A stretch of 64,000 nucleotides of DNA. It comes from Kribbella italica (GTDB lineage Bacteria; Actinomycetota; Actinomycetes; Propionibacteriales; Kribbellaceae). Under the pieces are notes generated by a model that did not search any database, was not told the DNA's origin, and saw nothing but the letters and a program-made list of their open reading frames with translations. Each line of letters opens with the position of its first letter. Positions within the stretch are counted from its first letter, which is position 1. The stretch lies in the NCBI RefSeq assembly GCF_014205135.1, contig NZ_JACHMY010000001.1, positions 4,774,001 to 4,838,000 of the forward strand, read 5' to 3'. This document shows positions 15,667 to 24,254 of the stretch, one piece after another. Both the position numbers and the translations under genes were made by a program.

Positions 15667-16814
15667 CACGACACCTGCCCGATAGTCACGAGGAGTTGCT
15701 TGCGGGTCGATCCGGTCATCACGCCGTCCGGATCGAGCGGAATTCTCAACTGGTCGATAATGTGCGTCTCGGTCTGGCTCGACCGGGAGCGCGACTGAAA
15801 CGGGTAGTTGACCTTGACCGGGTCGAACGGCTCCAGCGCCGCGTTGGGGATCGCGCCGAACGTCACCGAGTACGGCACCCCCAGCGACTGCAGGAGGATT
15901 GCCCTAGCCGCAGAGAACGCCTGTTCGTTGGTGGTGATGAAGGGGGAGGAGTAGAAGCGCGGCACCTTGCCGAACTTGCCGTCCCAGTAGGTGGGCGAGG
16001 CGGGGTTGTCGTCATAGGCCACGCCTCGACTCGGCAGCGTTGTGTCACCGGCTTCTCCCGTCGCTACTACGGCGTTGTAGACCTCCTCCCTAGAGAGGTC
16101 CCGCGACATCTCCACCAGGACACCGTTACGGCCGTGGTCGATGGTGAAGACCGGACTGCCCGGGTCAGGCGGAGGCTTGATGACGAGCACGCCCCGGTAA
16201 TCCCAGAACCAGATCTGGCCGGCTGAGGTCACCAGGTCGTTCAGGAAGGCGTACCGGTCTTCTTCGGCCACCATTGCCCGAGCCACGTAGGCATCCCTAA
16301 TATCCGTGTCGGCCCACTCGATGACGGCGGTCGGGTAGACCTCATTCACCAAGTCCGCCATGATCTCGCCGCGCGTGTAGGTCAGGGAGGCGTACTGCTT
16401 AGGGGCAAGGAGCCGCGCCTCCTTGATGCCTGCCATGCGGTCCTGAGCAGTAAGGCGGATCGGTCCATCCGGGACAACGTCCTGCTCCGGGGTGTTGATG
16501 CGGAAGTACCCAAGAGATACCCACTCGGTACGACCGTTGCCGTAGCGGAGCCCGCGCTCAACGAACAACTCATTTCCGTACGGCGCGAGTAGGTCCGTTG
16601 CCTGGTCCGGCCACATGCCCTCGCCGTTGGTCGCGAGGTCGAGACTTCCCCGCACGTCGGCCGAACCGTCCAACACCACATCCCCGCCGATGATCGGTAG
16701 CTCGGTGCCCTCCGGGGTCAGGCCGGTCTGGAAGGTCTCGCACACGCGGACCCGCGCGACCATCACATGCGAGCCTCTGAGAGTGCGCAGGAACGCTGCG
16801 CTCACCGGCCTCAC
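15666..16814 (-). CDS. DUF5047-like phage tail protein
   Basis: 382 residues from GTG 16814, which overlaps the upstream stop as GTGA. The start VRPVSAAFLRTLRGSHVMVARVRV matches what I know of DUF5047, found in tail-tip genes of actinophages. The middle (YFRINTPEQDVVPDGPIRLTA, DRYAFLNDLVTSAGQIWFWD) and the end (DPVKVNYPF, THIIDQLRIPLDPDG) resemble the hub or distal-tail proteins that form the base of the tail. Longer start candidates upstream lie inside the previous gene. Confidence 0.7.
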   Translation of the reverse strand: MRPVSAAFLRTLRGSHVMVARVRVCETFQTGLTPEGTELPIIGGDVVLDGSADVRGSLDLATNGEGMWPDQATDLLAPYGNELFVERGLRYGNGRTEWVSLGYFRINTPEQDVVPDGPIRLTAQDRMAGIKEARLLAPKQYASLTYTRGEIMADLVNEVYPTAVIEWADTDIRDAYVARAMVAEEDRYAFLNDLVTSAGQIWFWDYRGVLVIKPPPDPGSPVFTIDHGRNGVLVEMSRDLSREEVYNAVVATGEAGDTTLPSRGVAYDDNPASPTYWDGKFGKVPRFYSSPFITTNEQAFSAARAILLQSLGVPYSVTFGAIPNAALEPFDPVKVNYPFQSRSRSSQTETHIIDQLRIPLDPDGVMTGSTRKQLLVTIGQVS

Positions 16815-18235
16815 TGGACGATCACCTCGGACGGTTCGGCCACCATCTCCAGCAGGCTTCCCCAAGTCGCGTGAGCCGCCATGAGGTCGGCCCAGGTCGC
16901 GTAGGTGTCGAGAACCGTCTGCCAGGTAACGGTTGTGCCGACCACATCGGCACCCGGAGGAGCGACCTCCACCATCGGCAATGTGAAGATCCGCTTGTCC
17001 GACAGCCGCCCAACCGGAGCGTCGCTGACATCCCCGACCGTGAAGTATCCGCCCAGCACCTTCGACTCATCGGCGGGCACATGGAGGTAGACCGGCTCCC
17101 CGGACGCGAACAGGTAGTCCAGATCCTCAGACTCCTGAGGGGTCTCGGTCAGCAGTTGGAGTTCGTACTCCCGGCTACCCCGCACATCGCTGATAGCGAT
17201 AGGCATCGTACGACCGACGACCTGATGGACTCCGGTACGGGCCTTGCGCTGCACGTCGCCGACAGCCGCCACGGTGACCTGACGGTTCAGGTACGGGCGA
17301 GCCACAACCTTCAGCCACAGCTTGCCGTCAAGGCTCGGGGTGAGCGAGGCAACCTGTACCGCATCCCATCCGGTCGGGAAGGCCACCACGCGGCCATTCC
17401 CGCTCTCGTTGGTGGCAGTAGCACCGTTGACTACAAATTGACCCTCTGTCACGTCCGCAGCCACCGCCCGGAACTCGTAGTCCCAAACGATGCCCACGTT
17501 CGAGGACGTTCCCGCTACCTTGACCTCGCCAATCTCCGTCGCGCCGGGGATGGTGTCTACCGAAGTCCAGACCGGAGTCGAGACGTTGTCGTGCTTGAAA
17601 CCGGCATAGATGATGGCCTGATTGTTTTCTGTGATCGTAAGAGGCCCGTAGCTGATGTTCGCTCCGGTGATACCTACGGTGTTGTCGTGGTCCGCGCTGC
17701 TGTAGGGAAGTGAGGCCCCGCGAAGGTAGACCATTTGCGCAACGACCGGCCAGTCATCCTCGGCGGCGGTGGACACCTGCGGGTCCTCCTCGGAGGCGGA
17801 CGCCACCTTTACGAACATGTCGTCAAGCTGACCCCCTGGGAGCCTGGTGTAACCGGGGATGGTGGCGCTGAAGCCGGTGACCCATCCCGAGGCGACGTAG
17901 ACGACAAGCAGGTCTCCCTCGGTGACCCCTGCAGGTAACGGAATCGTGAAAGGTACGTCCATCGTGCCCGAGACCCCAGCACCCACGCCGACCGAGAATT
18001 CCGGAGGCTCAGCGACTACCGCCCTGTAGTAGTTCGGCACGTCTGCCAGAAACTCGTAGTCATCCAGCGTCTGAAGAACTCCGCTGTTGACCTGAGCTTC
18101 TGCTCCGCCGCGAACGGTCGTCCAGTTGATCTGATCGGGCGAGCGTTCGACCACCGCCGTAGCAGCGGAGCCCAGGTTGTCAGCGTCGATGCGGACGCGA
18201 GACAGCACCGGATCGTAGGTCACCGTCATTGCCAT
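16811..18235 (-). CDS. Phage minor tail protein (distal-tail type)
   Basis: 474 residues. The start MAMTVTYDPVLSRVRIDADNLG and VVERSPDQINWTTVRGG, with LQTLDDYEFLADVPNYYRAVV, are like fibronectin-type tail proteins; the C-terminal part (GRTMPIAISDVRGSREYELQL, HVPADESKVLGGYFTVGDV) is like distal tail (Dit/siphovirus gp16) proteins. It follows the tape measure with a one-base overlap (ATTAG), the normal siphovirus order. Confidence 0.7.
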   Translation of the reverse strand: MAMTVTYDPVLSRVRIDADNLGSAATAVVERSPDQINWTTVRGGAEAQVNSGVLQTLDDYEFLADVPNYYRAVVAEPPEFSVGVGAGVSGTMDVPFTIPLPAGVTEGDLLVVYVASGWVTGFSATIPGYTRLPGGQLDDMFVKVASASEEDPQVSTAAEDDWPVVAQMVYLRGASLPYSSADHDNTVGITGANISYGPLTITENNQAIIYAGFKHDNVSTPVWTSVDTIPGATEIGEVKVAGTSSNVGIVWDYEFRAVAADVTEGQFVVNGATATNESGNGRVVAFPTGWDAVQVASLTPSLDGKLWLKVVARPYLNRQVTVAAVGDVQRKARTGVHQVVGRTMPIAISDVRGSREYELQLLTETPQESEDLDYLFASGEPVYLHVPADESKVLGGYFTVGDVSDAPVGRLSDKRIFTLPMVEVAPPGADVVGTTVTWQTVLDTYATWADLMAAHATWGSLLEMVAEPSEVIVQ

Positions 18236-19935
18236 TAGTAGGCCCCTCTCTTGGCTCCGGAGCCGACTGCTCGGCGAGTCTGCCGGTTGCCTTCCCTGAC
18301 GGTGCGGTCGATGCGGCCTTGTAGCTGCTGGCCATCGATGGTCACGTAAACGTAGGTGTCTCCACCGAGCGCGTGGTTGGGCGTCACATTGCCGTTACCG
18401 CCCATCGTCACGATCTCGGGGCCGCGCTCGCCCACGAGGTACGACCGGCCAGCCGACACCGGACCGCCCGCCGCTCGCGCTCCGCTGATGCTGCTGCCGA
18501 AGTAGTCGAGCCGACCGCTAGTGACCGCCTCATACTGCTTAGACACAATGGCAATCGCCCGCGCGGTGATGGTGACGGTCTTCCCGCGCAACGAGTTGAT
18601 CTTGGACTGTGCGGCGTTGACCTGCCGCTGAAGCTGGACGATCTCCGCGTTGAGCCTTGCCCGACGCTCCTTGGTCAGGCTGGGGTCGTTGAGCGCGTTG
18701 CGAGCGTCCCTGAGCTTCTGGTCCAGGCTCGCCTTGTCGGCACTGAGCTTCGCTACCAGCTTGGCGTTCTTGATCTTGTCTTCGGTGGTCTTGATCCCGG
18801 CGCGAGCATTCCCCAGAGACGTCAGGGTGCTGTCTGCGAAGTCACCCACGCTGTTGCTTGCATCCCACATCGACTTGGCGAGACCGGCGTTGAACGGCGC
18901 CATCGTGACGGCCATAGACCGCAGGAGAGCCTTGCCCCACTTGCCGATGAAGCGGGTGATGGTCTCCAGGCCGGCCAGGAACTGGTCCGCGAAGTTCAAC
19001 ACCCACTGCGCGCCGGACAATGCCCAATCCGCAATGGCGTACTTGCCCGGTCCACTGACCCAGGTGACGAATCGCTCCGCAACTGGTAGAACGTGCTTGC
19101 TGATCGCCTCGCCAATCTTGATGAGTGCCGGGGTCGCTGTGGTCAACAGCGCCTGGCCCATCTCCTTCAGGCGGGCGCTGTTCTCAGCGTTCTTGCGGGC
19201 CAAGGACCCAGCACCGTCAGCGAACGCCTTCTGTGCGTCTTTGCTCTTGTCCATGACCAGGCCGAGCGTCGCGGTAGCCTCCGCCTGCTGCCGAGCCTTC
19301 CCGGTCAGGTTCTCCTGACCCTTGGCCAGCAGGGCCGCGTCAACCTCGGCCTGGCTGATCGAGATACCCAAACCCTGCAAGGCATCACGCTCCCCAAGCA
19401 TCGCAGCATTGAGGATGTCGGAGACCTCGGCAGCGGTCCTAGTGCCTCCCGACCACTCCGCCAGCGCACCCGACAGGCCGATCACATCCGTGCTCATATC
19501 TGCGGCCTGCTTGCGGGTGAAGCCCATCGGAATCAACAGGTCAGCGAAGCCAGCGGCCAGGCCGACAGCCTCCCGCGTCGTAAGCCCCATCGAGTGAGCC
19601 GTACGGGACGCCCAGCCTTCTACCTGAGGCAGTTGGTCCCCGAAGACAACCTTGGCCTTCTTGCCCATCAACTCCAGCTGACCGGCCATGTTGAAGATCT
19701 GCTTACCGGCGACAAGCAGCCCACCACCGAGCGCACCGACGGCCACGCCAGCAATGCCGAAGCCCTTGCCGATACCGGCCACACCCTTGCCCAGACCTCC
19801 GGCCATCTTGTTCACGCCGGACATGGACTTCTGGAACTTGGATAGCTGCCTCTCGCCCGATGCAGCCGCTCTGGATAGACCTTTCGCGTCACCGTCAAAG
19901 CGGACCTTGACGGTACGCGACGCGCTAGCCACCAC
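18235..19935 (-). CDS. Phage tail tape measure protein
   Basis: 566 residues, short for the family; tail length scales with this protein, so a short tail of perhaps 80-90 nm is expected. N-terminal coiled coil (GERQLSKFQKSMSGVNKMAGG), a Gly-rich hydrophobic stretch (IGKGFGIAGVAVGALGGGLLVAG), then LMGKKAKVVFGDQ and the helical region with DLLIPMGFTRKQAADMST found in tape-measure proteins. A late coiled coil (AKLSADKASLDQKLRDARNAL) precedes GGPVSAGRSYLVGERGPEI, the typical C-terminal tail motif. Confidence 0.92.
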   Translation of the reverse strand: MVASASRTVKVRFDGDAKGLSRAAASGERQLSKFQKSMSGVNKMAGGLGKGVAGIGKGFGIAGVAVGALGGGLLVAGKQIFNMAGQLELMGKKAKVVFGDQLPQVEGWASRTAHSMGLTTREAVGLAAGFADLLIPMGFTRKQAADMSTDVIGLSGALAEWSGGTRTAAEVSDILNAAMLGERDALQGLGISISQAEVDAALLAKGQENLTGKARQQAEATATLGLVMDKSKDAQKAFADGAGSLARKNAENSARLKEMGQALLTTATPALIKIGEAISKHVLPVAERFVTWVSGPGKYAIADWALSGAQWVLNFADQFLAGLETITRFIGKWGKALLRSMAVTMAPFNAGLAKSMWDASNSVGDFADSTLTSLGNARAGIKTTEDKIKNAKLVAKLSADKASLDQKLRDARNALNDPSLTKERRARLNAEIVQLQRQVNAAQSKINSLRGKTVTITARAIAIVSKQYEAVTSGRLDYFGSSISGARAAGGPVSAGRSYLVGERGPEIVTMGGNGNVTPNHALGGDTYVYVTIDGQQLQGRIDRTVREGNRQTRRAVGSGAKRGAY

Positions 19936-20377
19936 GACCCCACTGGCTCAGGACCCGATCGGCCGCGTCGGTCCACTCCTTGGCGATGCGCGGCTCTTCC
20001 CGCTCAACCGTGCTGAAGAACCAGTAGTCCTCGCTGCCCTGGAAGCCGCCGGTCTGCCGACGAAACTGGTTCAGGAACCTTGCGCCGAAGTTCGCACCCA
20101 GCAGCACCTTGTCGAGTGGCTTTCTGTTCCGGCCAACCCTCTTCTTCCCGCCAGCCTGAACAGTAGGCACTCGGTCACGGCGAGCCTTGATGCCTTGGGC
20201 AACAAGAGCCGACTGGGCGTCTGACGAGCGTGCGGCGGTGCGGATCTTCTCCGCCATGTCCTCGCTGATCTTCTGGTTCGCATCACGAAGCTCAGCGCTG
20301 GCTTCCTTCGGCAGCTTACGGAACGCCGCCAGGGTCTCCCGAGCGCCGTCAATCCGAACCTTTACGACAATTCCCAT
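19925..20377 (-). CDS. HK97-gp10-like phage protein
   Basis: 150 residues. MGIVVKVRIDGARETLAAFRK with KEASAELRDANQKISEDMAEKIRTAAR is the helical pattern of gp10-type tail-completion/neck proteins; the end is basic and aromatic (GANFGARFLNQFRRQTGGFQG, DYWFFSTVEREEPRI). In most siphophages this gene sits before the tail tube gene; here it lies between the tail chaperones and the tape measure, an unusual position. It overlaps both neighbours by about 11-16 bases. Confidence 0.65.
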   Translation of the reverse strand: MGIVVKVRIDGARETLAAFRKLPKEASAELRDANQKISEDMAEKIRTAARSSDAQSALVAQGIKARRDRVPTVQAGGKKRVGRNRKPLDKVLLGANFGARFLNQFRRQTGGFQGSEDYWFFSTVEREEPRIAKEWTDAADRVLSQWGRGG

Positions 20378-20792
20378 CCGGCCGGTGCCTCCCCTCTGGT
20401 CTCAGTTGGTGGCCGCTCTTCGAGCAGTTCCAACGCTGTCTTGATCGCCCGTTCGCCTTCTTCGGCCCACACGCTCGGTGGGATGCCCGTCCGGATCGCC
20501 AACTGCACAAGGCGATAGCCGAGCGAGCCGACTAGGTAGGGTCCGGCTCCTCGTCCTCGCCAATCATCTCGATGTCGGTCTGCGTCTCGAACTCCTGCAA
20601 CGTGCCGCTGAACAGCTGCTGACGCTTGGCAGCGATGTGGGCGACCTTGTAGAGATCGGTGAGGTTCGGGGACACCAGCAGGTCGGTGAACGACTTGCCC
20701 TTGCTCGCCTTCTCCCACACCAGAACGTCACGGGTGTGCGCCTTGACGTTCCACGGCTCTCCGTCGTCAGGTGTGACCTTGAGAGTGAGCAT
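20362..20792 (-). CDS. Tail assembly chaperone, -1 frameshift (gpGT-like) form
   Basis: After codons for EDEEPDP the -1 frame continues YLVGSLGYRLVQLAIRTGIP, then VWAEEGERAIKTALELLEERPP to a stop at 20362. DPYLV...YRL is typical of the second half of actinophage tail chaperones, and this frame has no good start of its own. The shift must occur before the zero-frame TAG at 20532-20534; GGACCCT (20538-20544) is the nearest candidate but is not a classic heptamer. Confidence 0.7.
20532..20792 (-). CDS. Tail assembly chaperone, short (gpG-like) form
   Basis: 86 residues: MLTLKVTPDDGEPWNVKAHTR, VLVWEKASKGKSFTDLLVSP, then AKRQQLFSGTLQEFETQTDIE and an acidic end EDEEPDPT. Position directly upstream of the tape measure region and the in-frame continuation by a -1 shift identify it as the abundant short product of the tail chaperone gene. 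ATG 20792 overlaps the upstream stop. Confidence 0.8.
   Translation of the reverse strand: MLTLKVTPDDGEPWNVKAHTRDVLVWEKASKGKSFTDLLVSPNLTDLYKVAHIAAKRQQLFSGTLQEFETQTDIEMIGEDEEPDPT
20538..20544 (-). promoter_or_regulatory. Candidate -1 slip site of the tail chaperone
   Basis: GGA-CCC-T: the A-site tRNA can move from CCT to CCC, but the P-site move from GAC to GGA pairs poorly. It is the only place close to the zero-frame stop where at least one tRNA can re-pair. Confidence 0.35.
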
Positions 20793-21133
20793 CAGAAACC
20801 CACCGCCGCACGAGTGACGCTGAGCTGAGCCGAGTAGTCCACGTACACCTGACCTACGTCAGGCGCAGACGTACGGCCGTAGGTGCTCTTGGGGAATGGC
20901 CCGATGAGTTCGGTAGCTCCAGCCGCGACGGCAACGATGCGCTCTTCAACATCCAGGCCCGACTGCTTGGCCGGGGTCTGAACCGTGACGTTGATCGGAG
21001 CACCGGAACCATTCACGACCATCAGAGCGACCGCTCCGTTGTCGATGACATCGCCTTCTGCGGTCGGCGCGGTGAGGTTGACGGCGAGTCCGGCACCGAC
21101 AATCTTCTGCGTCGCTACGATTTCGCGGGCCAT
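20792..21133 (-). CDS. Small phage beta-sandwich protein (tail/head decoration candidate)
   Basis: 113 residues: MAREIVATQKIVGAGLAVNL, GDVIDNGAVALMVVNGSGAP, INVTVQTPAKQSGLDVEERI, TELIGPFPKSTYG, GQVYVDYSAQLSVTRAAV. The alternation of short hydrophobic strands, VTVQTP and GPFP-type turn, is that of small immunoglobulin-like decoration or minor tail proteins. It lies right after the tail tube gene with ATGA overlap. Confidence 0.6.
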   Translation of the reverse strand: MAREIVATQKIVGAGLAVNLTAPTAEGDVIDNGAVALMVVNGSGAPINVTVQTPAKQSGLDVEERIVAVAAGATELIGPFPKSTYGRTSAPDVGQVYVDYSAQLSVTRAAVGF

Positions 21134-21540
21134 CAGATCGGGTCTCCGAAGACGGGAGCGCCGACAACCGGCAACTCGACATCAAACGTGGTGAACTGAC
21201 CCTGCGGTCCGCCGAACGGAACGGCCTTCGCAACCACGGTCACGGTGGCCGATACTCCGCCCTTCTTCGGCTCGAACACGATGTCGATCTGCTGCCCGGC
21301 CATGTCGGTCAACAGCCGCGCCAGGCCCTGTGCGGCGACGTAGTCCTGGATGCCGTTGATGGCACAAGTCCAGGTCGCCGTGTCGACGTCCTGGACAACG
21401 CCGTCCGGCACGAGGGTGCGGAGGGTCTGGGTGGCCTGCTCAGGGGTCAGCATCACTGACGTGGCCTGGTTGGCGTAGTCGGTCGCTTCGACCGTGAACA
21501 GCGCGTCCTTCAACACGTACGCGCCAGCTGGGGCAGCCAT
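21133..21540 (-). CDS. Phage major tail (tube) protein
   Basis: 135 residues. MAAPAGAYVLKDALFTVEATDY, then ATWTCAINGIQDYVAAQGLARL and DIVFEPKKGGVSATVTVVAKAVPFGGPQGQFTTFDVELPV. The KKGG-containing loop and the final strand before GAPVFGD fit the phage tail-tube fold. Position between the terminator-like protein and the chaperones supports it. ATG 21540 has a purine-rich AAGGAGTGA upstream. Confidence 0.75.
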   Translation of the reverse strand: MAAPAGAYVLKDALFTVEATDYANQATSVMLTPEQATQTLRTLVPDGVVQDVDTATWTCAINGIQDYVAAQGLARLLTDMAGQQIDIVFEPKKGGVSATVTVVAKAVPFGGPQGQFTTFDVELPVVGAPVFGDPI

Positions 21541-21543
21541 AAG

Positions 21544-21879
21544 TCATTCACTCCTTGCGATGAGTTCGACGCCGTAGAGGTCGCCTGCTTCGGTGGGTAC
21601 TGCGATGGGTCGTGCGGAATCGACGTAGACGACTTCTTGCAGCGCCTGCGTCACTTCGGGAATCAACGTGTCGAACTTGTCGATTGCGGAGCCTTCGTCA
21701 CTCCCGATCGTCACCGCAATCCGCCAGGTTGTTTGAAACACCAAGGCCGGGCCACGGGTCAGTTCGTTGATCAGCGGCCAAGCATCCCCGGCCTTCGTGA
21801 CCTTCGGCTTCTTGGCATAGCCCTTGATGCCCGGGACCGTAGACAAGGCGTCAGCAATGCTCTTGCGAGTGGTGATCAT
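21544..21879 (-). CDS. Phage tail terminator-like protein
   Basis: 111 residues starting MITTRKSIADALSTVPGIKG at ATG 21879, which overlaps the stop of the previous gene (TGATG). WRIAVTIGSDEGSAIDKFDTLIPEVTQAL and VYVDSARPIAVPTEAGDLYGVELIA follow the alpha/beta pattern of tail terminator/minor tail U-type proteins. It precedes the tube gene, as expected. Confidence 0.65.
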   Translation of the reverse strand: MITTRKSIADALSTVPGIKGYAKKPKVTKAGDAWPLINELTRGPALVFQTTWRIAVTIGSDEGSAIDKFDTLIPEVTQALQEVVYVDSARPIAVPTEAGDLYGVELIARSE

Positions 21880-22199
21880 CAGCCCATCACCAGCTTGCGC
21901 CACGGCGCTTCGAGACGCCTTACCTCCGGGTCACGGCCGGGGAGCCTCGCACCAACCGTGCCTAGGTCGGCGTCTCCTTGGAGGATCGCTAGCGGGATGC
22001 CCCGCATGGCGAGGTTCCGGGCGACTCTGCGGAACAGGGCTTCAGACAAGTCCTCGTCCCACTCCGCATCGTCAGCCGGAACCCGGCAGACCTTGGCCTG
22101 TGCCTTCTTCTCGGCAGCGAAAGCCTTGCCCAACTCCTCGGTGGTGTAGCTGGTGTCACCGAGGTAGTTGTCGGCATCGGTGACGGTCGGCGCGGTCAT
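21879..22199 (-). CDS. Phage head-tail connector-like protein
   Basis: 106 residues, helical: LGDTSYTTEELGKAFAAEKK, CRVPADDAEWDEDLSEALFRR, ARNLAMRGIPLAIL, then a C-terminal GRDPEVRRLEAPWRKLVMG. The multi-helix arrangement with an end that would reach the tail matches gp6/gp15-type connectors; WRKLVMG-like ends are common in actinophage connector proteins. It lies between the capsid region and the terminator. Confidence 0.7.
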   Translation of the reverse strand: MTAPTVTDADNYLGDTSYTTEELGKAFAAEKKAQAKVCRVPADDAEWDEDLSEALFRRVARNLAMRGIPLAILQGDADLGTVGARLPGRDPEVRRLEAPWRKLVMG

Positions 22200-22208
22200 G
22201 ACCTTTCC

Positions 22209-22538
22209 TCAGTCCTCGTCTTCGTCGTCAGCTTCGAGACGCGCAACCATCTCGGCCTTGTTGCCGGACGCGGGAAGCTCGCGCTCCCGCAGCTCAGCGC
22301 GCAGGGTGTCGGCCTTCCAGTCGTTGTAGTCCTCGCTGTCGTCGTCGCCGTCCTCGATCGGCTTGTCCGGGTTGATGCCCTCGAACTCACGCTCTTCGTT
22401 GCCCTTGACGAAGACATGCAGCCCTTCCTGCCGGACGGTGTACGTACGGCTGGACGTGACCACCGCACCATCCGGCAGCCGGACGTATCCGGTTGTGTCG
22501 AACTCGATCGACTCACCAACGTTGATTTGCTCACTCAT
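22209..22538 (-). CDS. Acidic phage protein with C-terminal SAP domain
   Basis: 109 residues. The first part (DTTGYVRLPDGAVVTSSRTYTV, EGLHVFVKG) is beta-rich. The C-terminal 35 residues, WKADTLRAELRERELPASG and NKAEMVARLEADD, are a SAP motif, a helix-turn-helix module that binds nucleic acid or acts as a peptide adaptor. Such proteins often follow the capsid gene in actinophages. ATG 22538. Confidence 0.7.
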   Translation of the reverse strand: MSEQINVGESIEFDTTGYVRLPDGAVVTSSRTYTVRQEGLHVFVKGNEEREFEGINPDKPIEDGDDDSEDYNDWKADTLRAELRERELPASGNKAEMVARLEADDEDED

Positions 22539-22553
22539 TGGTCAGTTCTCCGA

Positions 22554-23741
22554 TCACGCGGCCGCGTTGTAGGTGATCTTGCGGAGGCCGGTGACGTCGT
22601 AGACCACACCGGCGAAGTAGGCGAACACGCCCATGTCCCAGCCCTCGACGTCCTCCAGGAGCTTGTCGAGCCGCTGCAGGCCCGAGTTCCAGACGTGAAC
22701 CGCGTTCGGGTCCGCGACATACGACTTGTCGTTGACGCCGGTCGCACCCAGCGAGGCAGCCGGGTACATGTTGTAGCCAGCGATGTCGATGAACGCGAAC
22801 TTGCTGGCCGTCTGGCCGTCCCGGTTCTGCGGGTTGATGATCGGATAGATCTTCTCGTCACCTGCGGCGTTCGTCGCCAGGCCGAGCTTGGTGTAGAGAT
22901 CCACGTGGCCGAACGCCCGGCTGAACCGGAAGCCGTCCGCGAGGAATTGCAGACCGAGCAGACCAGCCTCAACCGCCGCACCGGCCGCCAGACCGGTCGC
23001 GCCCACCGCGATTGCAGCGCCGAGTTCAGTGACGACAGCCGCGTTGATGAGGTCAGCGGTCCGGGTCTCCAGCGCGATCTTGAACGACCGCTCGAACTCG
23101 CTCCACACCAGGCCGGACACGACCGGGTTACCACCCTGATCCGCGACCTCACGAGTGATGTGGACCTTGCCGGACACCGGAGTCGGAGTGACCGTGGTTC
23201 CCGTCGCAGTGGTGACGTCGTCCGGGGTCGGCTCGACGCCTTCCGCATGATCGCGAACCATCGCGTTGGTCGCGGCACGGTCGAGCTTCGACCAGAAGAA
23301 CGGCTGAACCGAGTTCAGCGAGCCCTTGTGGAAGTAGTCGTACAGCGGCGAGGCCGGAACCGGCGCCTGGCCCAGGAACATGTCCGGCCGGTACGTCGGC
23401 TGGTTGACTGCGGTGGTGCCGGCGGTGGTGACGAACTCCGGGCTCAGCCGTTCGGCGGTGAACTTCTGGAGCCGAGCCAGCGCCGCCATGTCACCATCCT
23501 TGCCAGCGGCAAGCAGGTCGGTCGCGAAGTCGAAACCGGACGGCGCACCCTCGGTACCCTCGAACCGGTAGATGGGCTCTTCCACGACCTGGAACTGCGC
23601 CGTACCCGGACCGACCGGGATCTTGACGTTTTCCAGTTCCGCGATCTTCTCGGTCAAGGACTGGACCTGCGCCATGAGCGCGGTGCCATCCTCCTTGGAG
23701 AACGTGGCAACGGCCCCGGTCTCCTTCTCGCCCTCAGGCAT
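22554..23741 (-). other. Internal in-frame start giving a separate scaffold-capsid product
   Basis: ATG 23741 inside the fusion is preceded at ideal spacing by AAGGAGGA, the best ribosome site in the neighbourhood. It opens MPEGEKETGAVATFSKEDG, giving a 395-residue scaffold-coat protein without the protease. This would let the phage make much coat protein and little protease from one frame. Confidence 0.6.
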
Positions 23742-24254
23742 GTCTTCCTCCTTGTTTGATGCGGCGGACGCCGCAACGCTTGTGATCTGCGCTCCTGTGA
23801 ACGCGGGGATCGGCACGACAGCAGCGCCGGTCAGGGTCGTTGCCTTGGCGTGCTGTACGCCGTCCCGTCCGGCGCTGAACTCGCCCTCGACCTCGGCAGA
23901 GAACGCCTTTAGCACCCGGTCTTCGGCGAGCGCCAGAACACGGTCACCCTCAGGGGTCCGGGCGACCTTGAATTTCGCCAGTACGCCAGCCGGCTGCGGG
24001 GTCAGCTCAGTTGCAACGCCGACCTGCGTGTAGAGGGACTTCCCATCGTGGCCGTAGTTCAGCACCACATCGTTGGGGTCGGCCGGAAGGGTGATCGTTC
24101 CCTCAGCGAAGGAGAACCGCGCAACCTTCCCGGTGACCGCGTCACGCGCCGGACGCGAAACCTCATTGAACGGCAGCAATACGCCGGTGAGAGTGCGCGT
24201 CTCCTTGTCGACAGCGAACGATGCCGCCGTGAAGGTGAGTGTCTGGTCAGGCAT
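22554..24254 (-). CDS. Fused HK97-type prohead protease and major capsid protein
   Basis: 566 residues from ATG 24254, which overlaps the portal stop. The first about 150 residues form an S78-type protease: LPFNEVSRPARD, VVLNYGHDG (likely His) and VLKAFSAEVEGEF (likely Ser). From about residue 172 comes a scaffold-like coiled coil (TALMAQVQSLTEKIAELE), then the HK97 coat fold (VTREVADQ-type EADQGGNP, GLVWSEFERSFKIALETRTADLI, KIYPIINPQNRDGQ). Protease and coat are separate genes in most phages. A second start is present inside (see 22554-23741). Confidence 0.88.
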   Translation of the reverse strand: MPDQTLTFTAASFAVDKETRTLTGVLLPFNEVSRPARDAVTGKVARFSFAEGTITLPADPNDVVLNYGHDGKSLYTQVGVATELTPQPAGVLAKFKVARTPEGDRVLALAEDRVLKAFSAEVEGEFSAGRDGVQHAKATTLTGAAVVPIPAFTGAQITSVAASAASNKEEDMPEGEKETGAVATFSKEDGTALMAQVQSLTEKIAELENVKIPVGPGTAQFQVVEEPIYRFEGTEGAPSGFDFATDLLAAGKDGDMAALARLQKFTAERLSPEFVTTAGTTAVNQPTYRPDMFLGQAPVPASPLYDYFHKGSLNSVQPFFWSKLDRAATNAMVRDHAEGVEPTPDDVTTATGTTVTPTPVSGKVHITREVADQGGNPVVSGLVWSEFERSFKIALETRTADLINAAVVTELGAAIAVGATGLAAGAAVEAGLLGLQFLADGFRFSRAFGHVDLYTKLGLATNAAGDEKIYPIINPQNRDGQTASKFAFIDIAGYNMYPAASLGATGVNDKSYVADPNAVHVWNSGLQRLDKLLEDVEGWDMGVFAYFAGVVYDVTGLRKITYNAAA

